Assembly: GCA_026929865.2 (NCBI GenBank)
Contig: CM049396.1
Span: 38,714,501 to 38,778,500 of the forward strand
DNA length: 64,000 bases
Source: Hyperoplus lanceolatus
Taxonomy: Eukaryota > Chordata > Actinopteri > Uranoscopiformes > Ammodytidae
Direction of reading: 5' to 3'
In this document: positions 1-11,084 of the stretch, one piece after another
Layout: each line of letters starts with the position of its first letter
How positions within the stretch are numbered: position 1 is the stretch's first letter
Position numbers and translations under genes: made by a program
The notes under the pieces: generated by a model
Databases searched by the model: none
What the model was told of the DNA's origin: nothing
The model's input: only the letters and a program-made list of their open reading frames with translations

Positions 1-443
1 CACATTAAGGTCATGGAGTGGCCTAGCCAGTCTCCGGACCTTAATCCAATAGATCTGTAGAGGGAACTGAAGCTCAAGCTACAGCCTCGAAACCTTAAAG
101 ATTAGGAGAGGATCTGCAAAGAGGAGTGGTCCAAATATCCTCCTGAGATGTGTGCAAACCTGGTCATCAACTACAAGACACGTCTGACCTCTGTACTTGC
201 CAACAAGGGTTTCTCCACCAAGTACTAAGCAATGTTTTGATAGGGGATCAAATACTTATTTCACTCAATGAAATGCAAAATAATTTCTATCTTTCTTTTA
301 TGTGATTTTCTGGATTTTCTTTTTGACATTCTGTCTATCACTGTTAAAATAAACCTAGCATTAAAATTATAGACCGCTCATTTCATTGTAAGTGGACAAA
401 CTTACAAAATCAGTGAGTGATTGAATACTTATTTCCTCCACTG
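1..443 (+). mobile_element. Tc1-like transposon, 3' part with decayed transposase end
   Basis: Frame 1 reads the end of a Tc1 transposase (EWPSQSPDLNP, then [15 protein letters not shown] and GFSTKY with TAA at 226-228). Two in-frame TAG codons (58-60, 103-105) break it, and the catalytic Glu of the usual DLNPIENLW is an Asp here (NPIDL). The terminal inverted repeat ends ATACTTATTTCCTCCACTG at 443 followed by TA. The 5' half lies before the window. A dead, old copy. Confidence 0.85.
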
Positions 444-445
444 TA

Positions 446-494
446 TATACTCTATAAATAAAGCTTACTTACTTACTTACTTACGTACTTACTG
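446..494 (+). repeat. LINE/SINE 3' tail with (CTTA)n
   Basis: CTATAAATAAAG followed by about seven CTTA units. The same tail architecture occurs reversed in the insert at 45280-45506, so this is probably a severely 5'-truncated LINE of the L2/Rex1 type. Confidence 0.5.
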
Positions 495-649
495 TAACTG
501 GATACAACTTTGTTCATATTTTTTATTCCTGCCTGGGCATCCTGGCATTTGTATAATTGTATCGGAGACTATTTAAAGCAAAAAACAACTTAACGTATCT
601 CAGTAAGGTGTTGTGCCTCCTTGTGCTACCAGAACAGCATCAATGTGTC

Positions 650-815
650 TTTTTTTTTTAAAGATTTTTTTTGGCATTTTTATGCCTTTATTGATAGTGT
701 AGAGACAGAGGAGTGACATGCAGAGAACGACCGCGGGCTGGAATCGCACCCGGGTCCGCTGCTGGCCGAGGCCCATGGGGGAGACGCCCTACCAACTGAG
801 CTAAGGGCGCCCCCC
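650..815 (-). mobile_element. tRNA-derived SINE, minus strand
   Basis: The reverse complement begins GGGCGCCCTTAGCTCAGTTGG (tRNA-like A box), has a B-box-like GGTGCGATTCC, a shared body and an A-rich tail shown here as the T run at 650-659. It lies inside the Tc1 at 595-4567. Related copies are at 13451, 26363 and probably 29968. Confidence 0.8.
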
Positions 816-2078
816 TAACAGAATGAATTCTGCAAGTCTCGGGGACAAATTTGGTGTTTTGATGACAGTGGTGGAGAACGCTCTCTCACACATCCTAATA
901 GGTGTTCAATTGGGTTGAGATCTAGAGACTGTGATGGTCACATCATATCATTTCATACTCATCCAACCATACTGTGGGGGCATTGTCATCCTGGAAGAGA
1001 GCATTCCCATCAGGATACATTAGTTATTATGGGATAAAGGTAAAAAATAAAATCGCAATAACATTGCATCGATATGCAGTGACCCTTTCCCCCTTAGAAT
1101 ACACTATGCCAGTAATATGACCCCACAGCATAACAGAGCCACATGGCATTCAGAAATGTAACATTCTCTTGGTGTTGCCATACATGCACTCACCCACACT
1201 TGTGGGGGACACGGTGAAAGATGGCTCATTTGACCTTCAGTGTTTCCCCCAGAAAATGTCTTAGTCAAGGTGGTCACTGCCCCGGCTCATGGGGTATTTT
1301 GCTCAAAGATGCCAATGCGCAGTAAAGAAATAAACAACTGTTAATTTTAATACAAAAATACAACAGACACTTACTTTACAGTTGTGCAATTTTGTTTGCT
1401 ATGTGCAGGTACAAATGATGTGCAAACATGCAGACAGTTCAAAGCACAATTAAAGAAAACCTATACTATTTTGGTGCAATACTATACAGACACACTAAAT
1501 ACAAATACTGGACCATACTCATGTGTAGGCACATCAAAGTGCTCATTTCCTTTTTGGATGGGGGCTGTTGTGTGATTATTGTGGACAGTAGGCCTACTGT
1601 GATGCGCCTATAATGTATTAATGGTTATTTTGAGCCTACTTGCTTGATTTCTTTTTAAATTATTGGTAGTTTTGGAACATGCATTTCCCAATTTAAAACA
1701 TAAAAATAAAGCAGCATTGAAAATTCAGAAAATAAATCTTCTTGGCCTACACTCAGGCCCGGCCCTGGGCATAGGCAGTATAGGCAAATGCTAGGGGCGC
1801 ATCCATCCGTAGGGGGCGCCGCTACAAAGAAAAAAAAAAAAAAATGGGCTACCAAAACTTTATTTCTATTTTTTTTTTTTTACTAATACTGTTAATACTA
1901 TAATTTCAAAATATGAGTTAAGCTTAAAATATGACAACTGCTGAGGATAGACAAACTATATAAAAAAAATGTAAGCGCCCCCCCCCTCCTCCGATAGACT
2001 CTTCCAGATTTCTGGCGATCAGCTAGGTATCTGAATGGTAACTTCACCGGTCGGAACCGGAAGAAAAGAGCGCACACC

Positions 2079-2150
2079 ATGTCAAAAAGACAAAAGCTCT
2101 CTCGTGCCAAGGGAAGACTGAAAAGGAAAAGAAGAGGAGGAAAAACGTGA
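2079..2150 (+). pseudogene. Remnant of a hAT transposase N-terminus
   Basis: An ATG opens 23 codons (MSKRQKLSRAKGRLKRKRR then GGKT) before TGA. The Lys/Arg-rich opening starting MSKRQK resembles the basic N-terminus of hAT/ZMYM-type transposases as I recall them. The location inside a hAT element supports this; the similarity is short, so the call is tentative. Confidence 0.4.
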
Positions 2151-2489
2151 CAAAGACAGAGGTAGGCCTACAGTGACGTTAATGTGATGAATGAATAGTG
2201 TGCTGCATTGTTTTGGCCGTTTTAGGAGCAGTGTGTTAACTTCCTAGCTTACTTTTGGAAGATGGGTAACGTTACTCCCAGCTTAAATTCATCAGAGACA
2301 TTTAGAAATATTTTTCAGGTAGCCTACATCCCCTGTCATAACTTGCCAAAGTTTGCACTGCTTTTAATGGTTATTAGAAAGCTATTCCTTTTCCACTATA
2401 ATTAATGGTTGTCAACCTTGGGTTTATTGTGTTAGTTTACATAAGTGTTAAAAGTTCACAGTATAATAACTGTTAATATTGCATACCTG

Positions 2490-2562
2490 AGGCAATTCAA
2501 GTTTATTTGTGAGGCACTTTTCAACAAAAGGTAAATCAAAGTGCTATACATAAAGCCATGAG
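2490..2562. repeat. LINE/SINE 3'-tail-like fragment
   Basis: AATTCAAGTTTATTTGTGAG...AAAGTGCTATACATAAA resembles the 3' tail shared by many fish SINEs and L2-like LINEs. Only the tail is present and no duplication was found. Confidence 0.35.
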
Positions 2563-4570
2563 ATATCATTAGAAGGCTTGATCCTGATTTAATAAAAAGC
2601 TGGAGCAAACTTTTCTGTTTGATTGTACCTTACCTATAGCTTTCCATTAGTTACTGCTTCTCTTCACTCTGGTTGGATGCTAAACTGCATTTCATTTTAA
2701 TGACAAGAGTTTAATCTTATCTAATTTCCATTTGAAAGCTTTTCAACATGTATTAATATAAATAATGTAACAACATGTATACTTCTCTTTTCTCTTCAGG
2801 TTTTCATTTGAAATACTTTGAGCCACCTGTCCTGCAGACATCTTCTCCACCTTAGCACAGCCCAGTGATGCAGCATGGGGAATAAAGGCTTCACCAATAG
2901 ACCCAAAGGCAAGAGTAGTCAGGCTGTAGCAAGGTGAGGTGAGCTTGTTGAGATATAAAGATGAGGTCTTAACATCTAAATGTAGACAGCTCTCTGTTGG
3001 AATCAAGTTAAATAGCAGTACAAACCAGAGAGATTTCTGTCATTTAATTTTGTAAAATAGCTTTTGTGTGGAATTACATTCAATGCAAAGTTATGATTTA
3101 TTTAAACTATACTACTTGTAATAGATTATAATTTTAAATTTTAACGTCTGCATTTCTCTGTGCGAATCGTAATGTTGTATTCATTTTTTAATTTTATGTC
3201 ACTTGTTTTGTAATATGGTTTTTATTTTGTGGGTTATTTTCTATCTAAAATAAAATGAAATGTCAAAGACAAAGCTATCCAGTTATGTGTATGAACAGTG
3301 GTGGACCTGACTGCAATGCAATGGGGGGCGCCAGCTAAAATCTTGCCTAGGGCGCCAAATTGGTCAGGGCCGGCCCTGCCTACACTAGCATGCTGTTTGA
3401 AAAATAACTCAATAGTTGAAATAATAAATACAATGTGTTTTCCCCTTAAAATGACTAAATGCATTTCAAAGACAGTAACAGTGTGGCACTTCTGTGAACT
3501 TACTGAAACTTGGCTGGGCCATCACCCTCATGCATTCATGGAACTTTTCTCTGCCATGTCGGAGCTGGTAGATAGGTTGTGTTGCCACGGTGATATGGAG
3601 TCTTAAACTGTTCTAGTTTAGCAGAGCACTTCTTTCTGTTCAGCTAAATATCCCCATAGAACTGCACTGCGTTTATTATCACCACAAGTTAAATGTCGGT
3701 TTGCTTCTGCTCGTTTAACTCTCCCGCATGCATGCCGTAGTCGCGCGCGGTGAGGCCGCAGACACAGAGCAGCTGATAGAGAAACGCTTGGAGACACATG
3801 CTTTTTACCGCAAATCGCCCAGTTATGACCATGCACAAGCACACATCGTGCTTGCTAGTACATTAATTGTGCAGCACTAAAAAAAAAAAATGTATTAATT
3901 TTTTTTTTTTTTTGGGGTGGTTGGTAGTCAAGGCGGGGGACAGGCGTTGCTAAGGCGGCCGCCTTAGTTATAAAGCGCTGGGGGAAACACTGACCTTTTT
4001 CTACATGTCCAAAGATGTTTCTATATCACTGAACTCAGTGATGTGCATTCATCTTTCTAATGAACACTGCATCTTTCTTATAATATCCATCTCTATGTTA
4101 TTGTGGATGCATGGTCTGATCACGTACTTCACCGACATTTCTCAATCACCTGAACAAGAGCTGCTCTTCTGTTTTTCCTTACATATCGCACTTATGCACT
4201 AGCGTCACGGTCACCAAATGTGCACTGTTGACTATACGTCTTGACCCTATTTACTGACCTCTTTCTCATAGATCTAAATGCAGATATCACTTTAGGCATT
4301 GTCCTATTGAAACATCAGCTTGCTGAGCATTCTGTGTGACTGAAGCTTCTGCCATCTGTGCCCCAACAATCAATCCTCTTTCAAAGTAATTCAGATCTTT
4401 TCTGAATGTGTATGTATGCCACAGAGCATGATTGGATGGTAATTGTACCATGCAGTTTTTGTTTCTGCACCCATTTACCCACCCAGTGCATATCTGTTCA
4501 TTGTTTCCCTCTAGTGTATTCATTTTACAGTGGGGCTGCCCGGCTGCTGATTTGTGCGCCCTACTGTTAG

Positions 4571-4613
4571 GCTGATTGATTGATTGATTGATTGATTGTT
4601 TGATTGATTGATT
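4571..4613 (+). repeat. (GATT)n microsatellite
   Basis: About ten GATT units with one GTTT variant, directly after the Tc1 end. Confidence 0.9.
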
Positions 4614-6261
4614 TTTGTGAGAAAAGAGAAGAGTGTCCAGTGCAGAGAGTACTTTTATCTAGACTATTTTGTCACACGTGTCAGTAAAGCATCTTAACCT
4701 TGAAGGTGACGCTTATATCCTACATTTTAGGCTATGTATTTATGTTCCATTAAACAGAATTATTTCTTAATATGGAGTATTACGACCACATTTAGGTTCC
4801 TTTCCTTTTTGTTATTCTTTTGTGTACTACAGCTGATTGTTGACATGCTGTAGCTTTGCGTAGGAGTGCTGTGTCAGTGACTACACTTCTCAGCACCAGG
4901 AGGTGACGTCATGCGGAAATTACGGACTGCTACTTGAGTGACGCAGCTGAAGCCCAATTGTTTGACAAGACACCTGCAGACTACACGCGAGGAGCATCGG
5001 AGCTTGAGAAGCTTGCTCACGTCAATGAACAGTCTCTTGGTTTGAAGTTTTCAAAGCTTCACAGGAGTTTTCTTCCCATCACTCTACTGACGCAACGTCA
5101 TATGGAGCGGACTGGCAGCTCAGGAGAGCTGAACACGGGCCTTTTCACATTCAGCGGATTTGTGAGCATAGCTGCATTTAGCCTCTGTCATAATCAGCTC
5201 TCTGTCGCCTTTTTGTTTGGTGCTTTACGTCTTAATGCAGTTGCTTATACCGCCGAACAGCCGGTGTAGATTGGGTTTATGACAGGAGAAAGCTTGATAT
5301 GTATGCTAGTCAGGTATTTTCCCCTGTAAATTGCTGTGCAAAAGTAGTATGTACCTCAAGAGCCACTGGCAGATAGACACACACTTTTGAATTGGGGCAC
5401 ATGTTGTGAATGTTCAAAACATCCTTTCTCCCCCAAATGCCCCGCTGCTACGTCTCAATCCTAGGGGAAACTCTACAAGTTAGTATGTTGGATTCCTATC
5501 CATCACAATGGTTTTGTCTTTGTAATTGTTTAAAGTAGAGCTTGTGCAGACGTGGGCCCATGAGCTCTTGTAAGTCTTTGTGTCTGTTGAAGGAGTCAGG
5601 TAGCAAAAGCCTGCCTGGAGCAAAGAAGTACCGACGTAATGCACCAGGAATCTACTTCCTCAGCCAGGCCAAGGTCCCACTACAGCCAGAGAGAGCTCTC
5701 ATGTGCTACATGTGTGTGTATTTATGTGCTCTCCAGCCAATACACACCAGCTCTCTCTCTCACAGGGAGAGGAATTGCTTTCAGCTGTGTCATAAGCTGC
5801 TGGGAGAAAGAAAAAAGAAAAACCAGTAGAGTTACAGCACGCTCCTGCAGACATTCAGCGCCCCTTTTCAACACTGAATGCTGTAGATAGCTTAAATGGG
5901 ATTGAAGTGTGTTTGTGCCGCCCCGTTAGGCTTGCCCACAGATCCCTGTTAAGCAGATGCCTTTTTTCAAAAGACAAGTTAGTGAATTTGCAGTGAGAAG
6001 GAAGCAAAAGGTTATGAGATATTATCTCACAACAGACCTTGGTTTTTCTAAATGCAATGCGGTTCAGCTGTCAAATACTTCTAAATAGGATTAGCTTGAC
6101 AAATCTTACTGATTTAATATTTAGCCTTTTCAGCCTATTTTGCTTAAGCTCCTCATCAACTCCTGTCATGTTGTGCCTCAACCAGACACTTTGCCCCAAA
6201 CTGCTCCAGAATAACAGTTAATGGGCCAACATTAGGTCAGCAATTTTGGAGAATGTTTTTT
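4614..6261. other. shq1 intron, no gene or repeat recognised
   Basis: No exon, transposase or SINE was recognised. An open frame at about 4934-5266 begins at TTG and matches nothing known. The stretch belongs to the shq1 intron that ends at 9557. Confidence 0.5.
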
Positions 6262-6500
6262 GCCAAAATCTCCTCAAGATCGTTACCTGTACGTACTGTG
6301 TGCGAGCCGAAAGAAAATCCAATGTTATTACACAGCCTAGGCTCTGTAAACAGGCCTGTTGCTAGCTACGATGTTTCCCCCTTGCTCACACACCCTTTGG
6401 TTACAAACCAGTTTACAGAGCCTAGGCTGTGTATTACCAAAATATTTTGAAACGGTACACGCAGAGTACGAAAAGGTAGCGAGGTAGTGAGGAGATATTC
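6262..6500. repeat. Foldback (hairpin) repeat, about 240 bp
   Basis: The inner arms CACAGCCTAGGCTCTGTAAAC (6331-6351) and its exact reverse complement (6411-6431) are 21 bp and perfect. Outside them weaker pairing continues to TCTCCTC near 6271 and GAGGAGA near 6488. This is the form of a foldback MITE, but no terminal duplication was recognised. Confidence 0.7.
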
Positions 6501-7080
6501 ACTGATTTTGACATAAAGCATTCTACAGAATCGCTGACGACACCTTCAAATGTTATGGGGCAATCAACATCAATTTCAACTTGTCAAAAGCTGCTCTCTA
6601 CTCTGATTTGAAAATGGAGTTTTCTTCCGACTAGCCTGATTAAACATAGTTTGGTTTACTCATTCAGCCATCCACTTTGATCACACTTATTCTGAAGAAC
6701 ATTTTACCTCACAGCTGGACTGTAAACTGTTGTTATAGAATGAAGAGGACAGCTGACCGAGTTGCACATCTATAATAAAGCCATTTCAGGGTCTGACTGA
6801 ATGACACTTGCGTGGTAGCATTAATGAGATTCAGAGAAGGTGCCATTGCTTTCTGTGTTCTTCAGTTGGTGAACACACAGACATGCTAAAGATTCAAGAG
6901 TCCTGCAGTTTTCACAGTAAAACACAAGTTCAGTGTTTTCTGTCTTGAGATTGTCTTTGGAGGGTTCAGTTTTGGGAATTAAATCACTGGTTTATGTGGA
7001 GCGAAGAGCAAAACTGAGAGAAAATGATTTGAAATCAGATTGAGCCGGTTTAGCGTGGACATAATCTCAAGGATTTAGGA
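6501..7080. other. shq1 intron, nothing recognised
   Basis: Ordinary intron-like sequence without exon, SINE or transposon signature. Confidence 0.5.
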
Positions 7081-7088
7081 CCTTAAAC

Positions 7089-8618
7089 TAGGGCTGGGCG
7101 ATATATCGAATATATTCGATATATCGCGAGATGCGCTCCAGGGGATGTAAAAAATGACCCTATCGCGACCATCGAATACAAATTGGCATGTAATGTGTTT
7201 TTTTTAGCCGCCGCCGCCACTGGCAAACTCGCTGGTGTTCGCTTCTCTCGCTCTTTCCTGTGGCTCTCTGCCTCAGACTACATGCATTGGCAACTCACTC
7301 ACTCACCCCTCCCAACCAGAGTCTCCTGGGCGCGCACCTGTGACGTAGTCTGTGCCTTGTGAGTGTTTACTTTTATCGCCATGTGAAAACAACGACGAGG
7401 GGGGGAGAAAAAAAGACGAGGGCTCTGATGCTCTTATGACAGCCGAACGAGCGGGTGGAGGGGGCGCGAAAGACGGCGATGGTGGCTGTCGTTCATAGCA
7501 TGGACCTTTTTTGTAGACGGGCGCTTAACAGCTCTGTACAGCATAAGCGGCCGCTGTACAGAGCCTGGTCCTTATGAGAGGAAGGCGAACGAGCGCCGGG
7601 GGAGTTTTTGGTCCAACGTCACACAAACACGGCATCCCATTTATTACGGGCAGCCTCTTATAATAGGTCCATGTCAGCACCAAGGGAGGTGCACACCGTT
7701 TATTAACTAAAAGTCTATGTAAAGTAGGCTACATTTGCGAGTATTTTTTTATAAAATAAAACAGTGTTTTAGTGATAATGCAGGAGGGCTAGATCAATAG
7801 GTATGAATAGCATCCAGGAATGGTGCATCGGTTAGAATGCAAGGAATGATGATGATGAGACTTTGCTTTCTTTAGACTATAGGCTATTATTCTCAGCCGT
7901 ATTTATTTAAATCCTCTGATTGTCTTCTGGTTTTATTTTCATTAACTAAATACAGGAGAATCAAACAGTAAGGCAGGTAACAGAGGGACGATGAGCCACC
8001 TGCTGCTTGCGCTCGCATGAATCTCTCTCGGACAAACAGGCAGAAAATGAAACTTAACTAGAGCAACTGCTCTTAAAGCGAAAGTAACCATTATACATGT
8101 CAGAGCCTTTTATACACATAGACTACTATTATGGATCAAAACCGGTTCTGCATTTAAAGTGTGGCTGCTATCTTCAGGGGGTTAGTGGTGATAAACAATT
8201 AGTAAGTGGTTGTAATGAGTCATAATTAGTGTTCTCAGTTTACAGATTAACAGAAGATGGAAAAAACTGTTTCCAAATAAAATAATGCTGGATCCATTGT
8301 ATGGGAGTGGAAGGATGTGGAATAATCAATACAATGTGCAAACTCTTTGCCATGTGCAAGTTTCAAATTGTTCCAATAGAAAGCACTAAAGATTATAAAC
8401 ATGTTTCATGTAGCCTAATGCATTGTTAGTGCAGACACATTTTGCAGGGACTATTTAAATCATATTACTGGTGTGATGTTATGCAAAAAAATTATTAAAT
8501 TGAGCATTTAGGATGTGCTCTAGAGGAGATTTGAAATATATCGAGATATATATCGTGTATCGAGATATAGTAAAAAAAATATCGAGATATTGATTTTTGC
8601 CCATATCGCCCAGCCCTA
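7089..8618. mobile_element. hAT non-autonomous element, TAGGGCTGGGCGATAT ends, perfect 8-bp duplication
   Basis: Left end TAGGGCTGGGCGATATATCG and right end ATATCGCCCAGCCCTA are inverted repeats; CCTTAAAC is duplicated exactly at 7081-7088 and 8619-8626. Sub-terminal ATATCG motifs recur at both ends. There is no long open frame, so it probably depends on a transposase in trans. Confidence 0.92.
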
Positions 8619-8814
8619 CCTTAAACCCACTTTACCAAACTGTTTGAGCGCAGCAGTGTCAACATAAAGCATTGTGCTTATGCGTATTACGTGACGGTTT
8701 CGTTTTGTTTTTTATTTGAACATTGTTGCTTTGTGTTGCCGACGAGCGACTGAACACAATGTGGAGAGCGAGAGGCTAACTCAAGCTAATACTGGCATGA
8801 GACATACTGTAATT

Positions 8815-9097
8815 TTCGGACTGTAAGCCACGCCTTTTTCCCCATTTTTCGACCCTGTTATTACATAGCACAATATGTGTTCTGTAGCCAGCTACTATTG
8901 CACTAAATGGTAACACTTGAATACGTTATGCAAATATTCAACTTGTTTGTTGAAATGTTAATAAATGGGAGCTTCCTCAAGCAGCCATCTCTTTCCCGAC
9001 AATCCCCTCTGTGCACAAACTCTTACATATGGTAATTAAACATTAAAACACCTGTGGCTTATAGTCCAGTGCGGCTTATAGTGCGGAAAATACGGTA
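8815..9097. mobile_element. Short TIR transposon (MITE), 283 bp
   Basis: The left end TACTGTAATTTTCGGACTGT and the reverse complement of the right end (TACCGTATTTTCCGCACTAT) are inverted repeats of about 25 bp with a few mismatches, continuing into AAGCC. This TACCGTATTTTCCGCACTATAA end is common in fish genomes. The superfamily cannot be settled from this copy. Confidence 0.75.
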
Positions 9098-9557
9098 CTT
9101 TATAGCTGTAATGAATGAAGTCAAGTATTGAGAGCAACAACATGTATTCTACTGAACTGAAGGTAAAAAGGTTTAATATTAATTTGCTTCTGATAGGTCA
9201 AATCTTACCCTGTGTTGACAAAACACATCTTCTGGCTTGAAGCTCAGTTCATTATTTCAATTTCAATTTGAGTTATTTTTTATTTGAAGCAATGTTGATC
9301 TCAGTTGTATTGTAATGAAAGGAGATCAAGTTCTACGGATGCCTATTTGAACTTTTGAGTTCAATAAAGTGAGACAGAAACAGCAAAAACTAGTAGGATT
9401 ATAATGCAACCCCTCCCTCCAGCTAACCACCACGACTTTCACTTTTCCTACCACCCTTCCTATGCAGGTGGCTCACCGGGCAATTCTTTTGAATATGTAC
9501 TGTATACCTGAGACTTGGTGCTGAATGGAAGTCAAATGAAAACCTGTTCTTGTGTAG
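9098..9557. other. shq1 intron end before exon A, nothing recognised
   Basis: Single-copy-looking intron sequence leading to the TTCTTGTGTAG acceptor. Confidence 0.5.
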
Positions 9558-9818
<261 letters not shown>

Positions 9819-10233
9819 AAGAGGCAACTCACCCTTATAGCAGCACTTAGCCTTGTATGACATAGCCCTCTATCCTCAAAATCATTTAGATCCCCTTCCA
9901 TTTCATTCTGAGCCTTAAGAGATTTCCGGCAGATCCTACAGCTCAGTCCAGGTCCTCCTAAGGTAGCTGCAGACAGGCAAGGTGTGCGGGGCTAACTCAT
10001 TATTAAACACAGTTCAGAGCATGGCTGAATGAAATACTAAAGCTCAGTTATGGAAATAAATTCCATCATATGTGAACATTTCAATTTCCATTTGGGTATA
10101 TTATTTTATGGAAAGATTTGCTCATTCATTTCAAATTGTTTGTAGCCACTTTCTGTGGCTTTTCTCTTAGAATAATTGAATTATGAGCATAAAGTACATG
10201 TTCTTATAGTATTATTGTTGTTCTTCCTTGCAG

Positions 10234-10287
10234 GTAGAGTCACCGTGGACTATCAGAAAACTCAGCGGGACCCTCTGCTGGCTGGAG
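10234..10287 (+). CDS. shq1: shq1 coding exon B (54 bp)
   Basis: A phase-0 exon of 18 codons reading VESPWTIRKLSGTLCWLE, which continues directly from the Asn that ends exon A. Human SHQ1 has the related VESAWNIRKLSPTLCW at this place. The acceptor is a pyrimidine tract ending CTTGCAG at 10233 and the donor is GTGAGT at 10288. The exon belongs to the helical domain that embraces dyskerin. The intron before it is about 0.5 kb, mostly microsatellite and single-copy sequence; the intron after it is about 14 kb and full of transposons. Confidence 0.93.
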
Positions 10288-10479
10288 GTGAGTCAGTCAT
10301 TGCAAACAGGAAAACAAAGCTGAAACAAATGAGTTACCCACAATTACATTTTTATTACTAATTTCCTTAAAGGGGAATTACCCAGTTTGACACATTCATT
10401 CTGTTTACAAGACTTCATAGAACTCCTGCATGGCAAACATAGTTTAATTGTAATATTTATTTGTGTAATCGTGGGTTGG

Positions 10480-11075
10480 TAGCCTGGCGTTACCAGACCA
10501 TCGTACTTCATTTCATTTGTACAGAAGGTCTGGAAGTGCTTTAATTGGCAAACGTTAACTCACTTGGAGGCGGGTGTCTGTTGAAGTTTAAAACTATTGG
10601 ATCTGCTCAGTGCCACTCTGGATCTGCCAACCAATCGCATAACGTTTGGTCGTGAGCCGGCTTCTGACGGTGCGTTCAGGGAACTCGGAAATTTCCGACT
10701 TCACTACATATTGTAGTCTATGGATCTACCGGTACCTGGCAACGGTAACTTGTTAGAGCCTAACATTTAGTTATTTGGATGAGAAAGGTTGTAGGCGTCC
10801 ATACTTTCCCGAGCAGATGCACTGGAACACAGACAGGTCGGAACTCGGAACTACCAAGTCGGAAATGTCCGAGTTCCGAGCGTAAGGGAACGCAGCATTC
10901 AACTGAAACTGGAGCTCGACTTCGACCCGTCGTTCTCAGCCACTTCCTCTGTTCGCTGATTGGATACTCAGAAATCTGTTCGGAAAAATCTCACTAATAC
11001 GCCCCCTCCACATACTGACTACTGAAGGGAAAATGAAATTTGGGCGGAAGTAGGTAGGCGGGCGGAGCCAGGCTA
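10480..11075 (+). mobile_element. TAGCCTGG-ended transposon with perfect 9-bp target duplication (Mutator-like?)
   Basis: The element starts TAGCCTGGCGTTACCAGACC and ends GGCGGAGCCAGGCTA. GTGGGTTGG is duplicated exactly at 10471-10479 and 11076-11084. A 9-bp duplication is typical of Mutator-like elements. It is homologous to the foldback element at 43767-44525, which lacks the segment at 10677-10898, showing that segment to be a later insertion. No transposase is encoded. Confidence 0.85.
10677..10898. mobile_element. MITE nested in the TAGCCTGG element
   Basis: Inner ends GGTGCGTTCAGGGAACTCGG and CCGAGCGTAAGGGAACGCAGC are imperfect inverted repeats, with further AACTCGGAA and TTCCGAGT-type copies inside. 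The homologous element at 44 kb reads straight from GGCTTCTG to CAACTGAAACTGG, which fixes the limits of this insert within a few bases. Confidence 0.75.
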
Positions 11076-11084
11076 GTGGGTTGG

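Larger units (their letters stand above)
1754..3378. mobile_element. hAT element (inner) with perfect 8-bp target duplication
   Basis: Ends CAGGCCCGGCCCTG and CAGGGCCGGCCCTG are inverted repeats, and CCTACACT is duplicated exactly at 1746-1753 and 3379-3386, the 8-bp signature of hAT transposons. GGGGCGC and GGGGGCGCC motifs sit just inside both ends. The paralogous repeat at 37300-37307 has a single CCTACACT and no insertion. The body is AT-rich and mostly non-coding. Confidence 0.9.
1238..3992. mobile_element. hAT-like non-autonomous element (outer), TIR CAGTGTTTCCCCC
   Basis: Left end CAGTGTTTCCCCC and right end GGGGGAAACACTG are inverted repeats, and ACCTT flanks both sides (TGACCTT if the terminal TG is counted as flank). 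It sits in the middle of a Tc1 copy whose halves resume on either side. Without the inner insertion (1754-3378) it is about 1.1 kb and shows no transposase. A partial copy lies at 36771-37386. Confidence 0.75.
595..4567 (-). mobile_element. Tc1-like transposon, minus strand, interrupted by a SINE and a hAT nest
   Basis: Pieces at 595-649, 816-1237 and 3993-4567 are collinear with a Tc1 element read on the minus strand. The reverse complement around 898-930 gives DLNPIEHL, the third catalytic block with its Glu intact. The right piece ends with the AGTGGGGCTG...GCGCCCTACTGT stretch typical of this family's 5' end. The transposase frame is badly decayed. The insertions are described separately; the left limit is approximate. 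Confidence 0.75.

Noticed and set aside
4934-5269. 111-codon open frame
   Set aside because: It begins with TTG, not ATG, has no recognisable motif and lies in an intron.
1-9557. Upstream shq1 exon in the window
   Set aside because: I looked for the segment preceding VSFSDDEK (an NPWWTDKYS-like sequence in human) and for the CS domain in all frames and saw neither, so those exons are taken to be upstream of the window.
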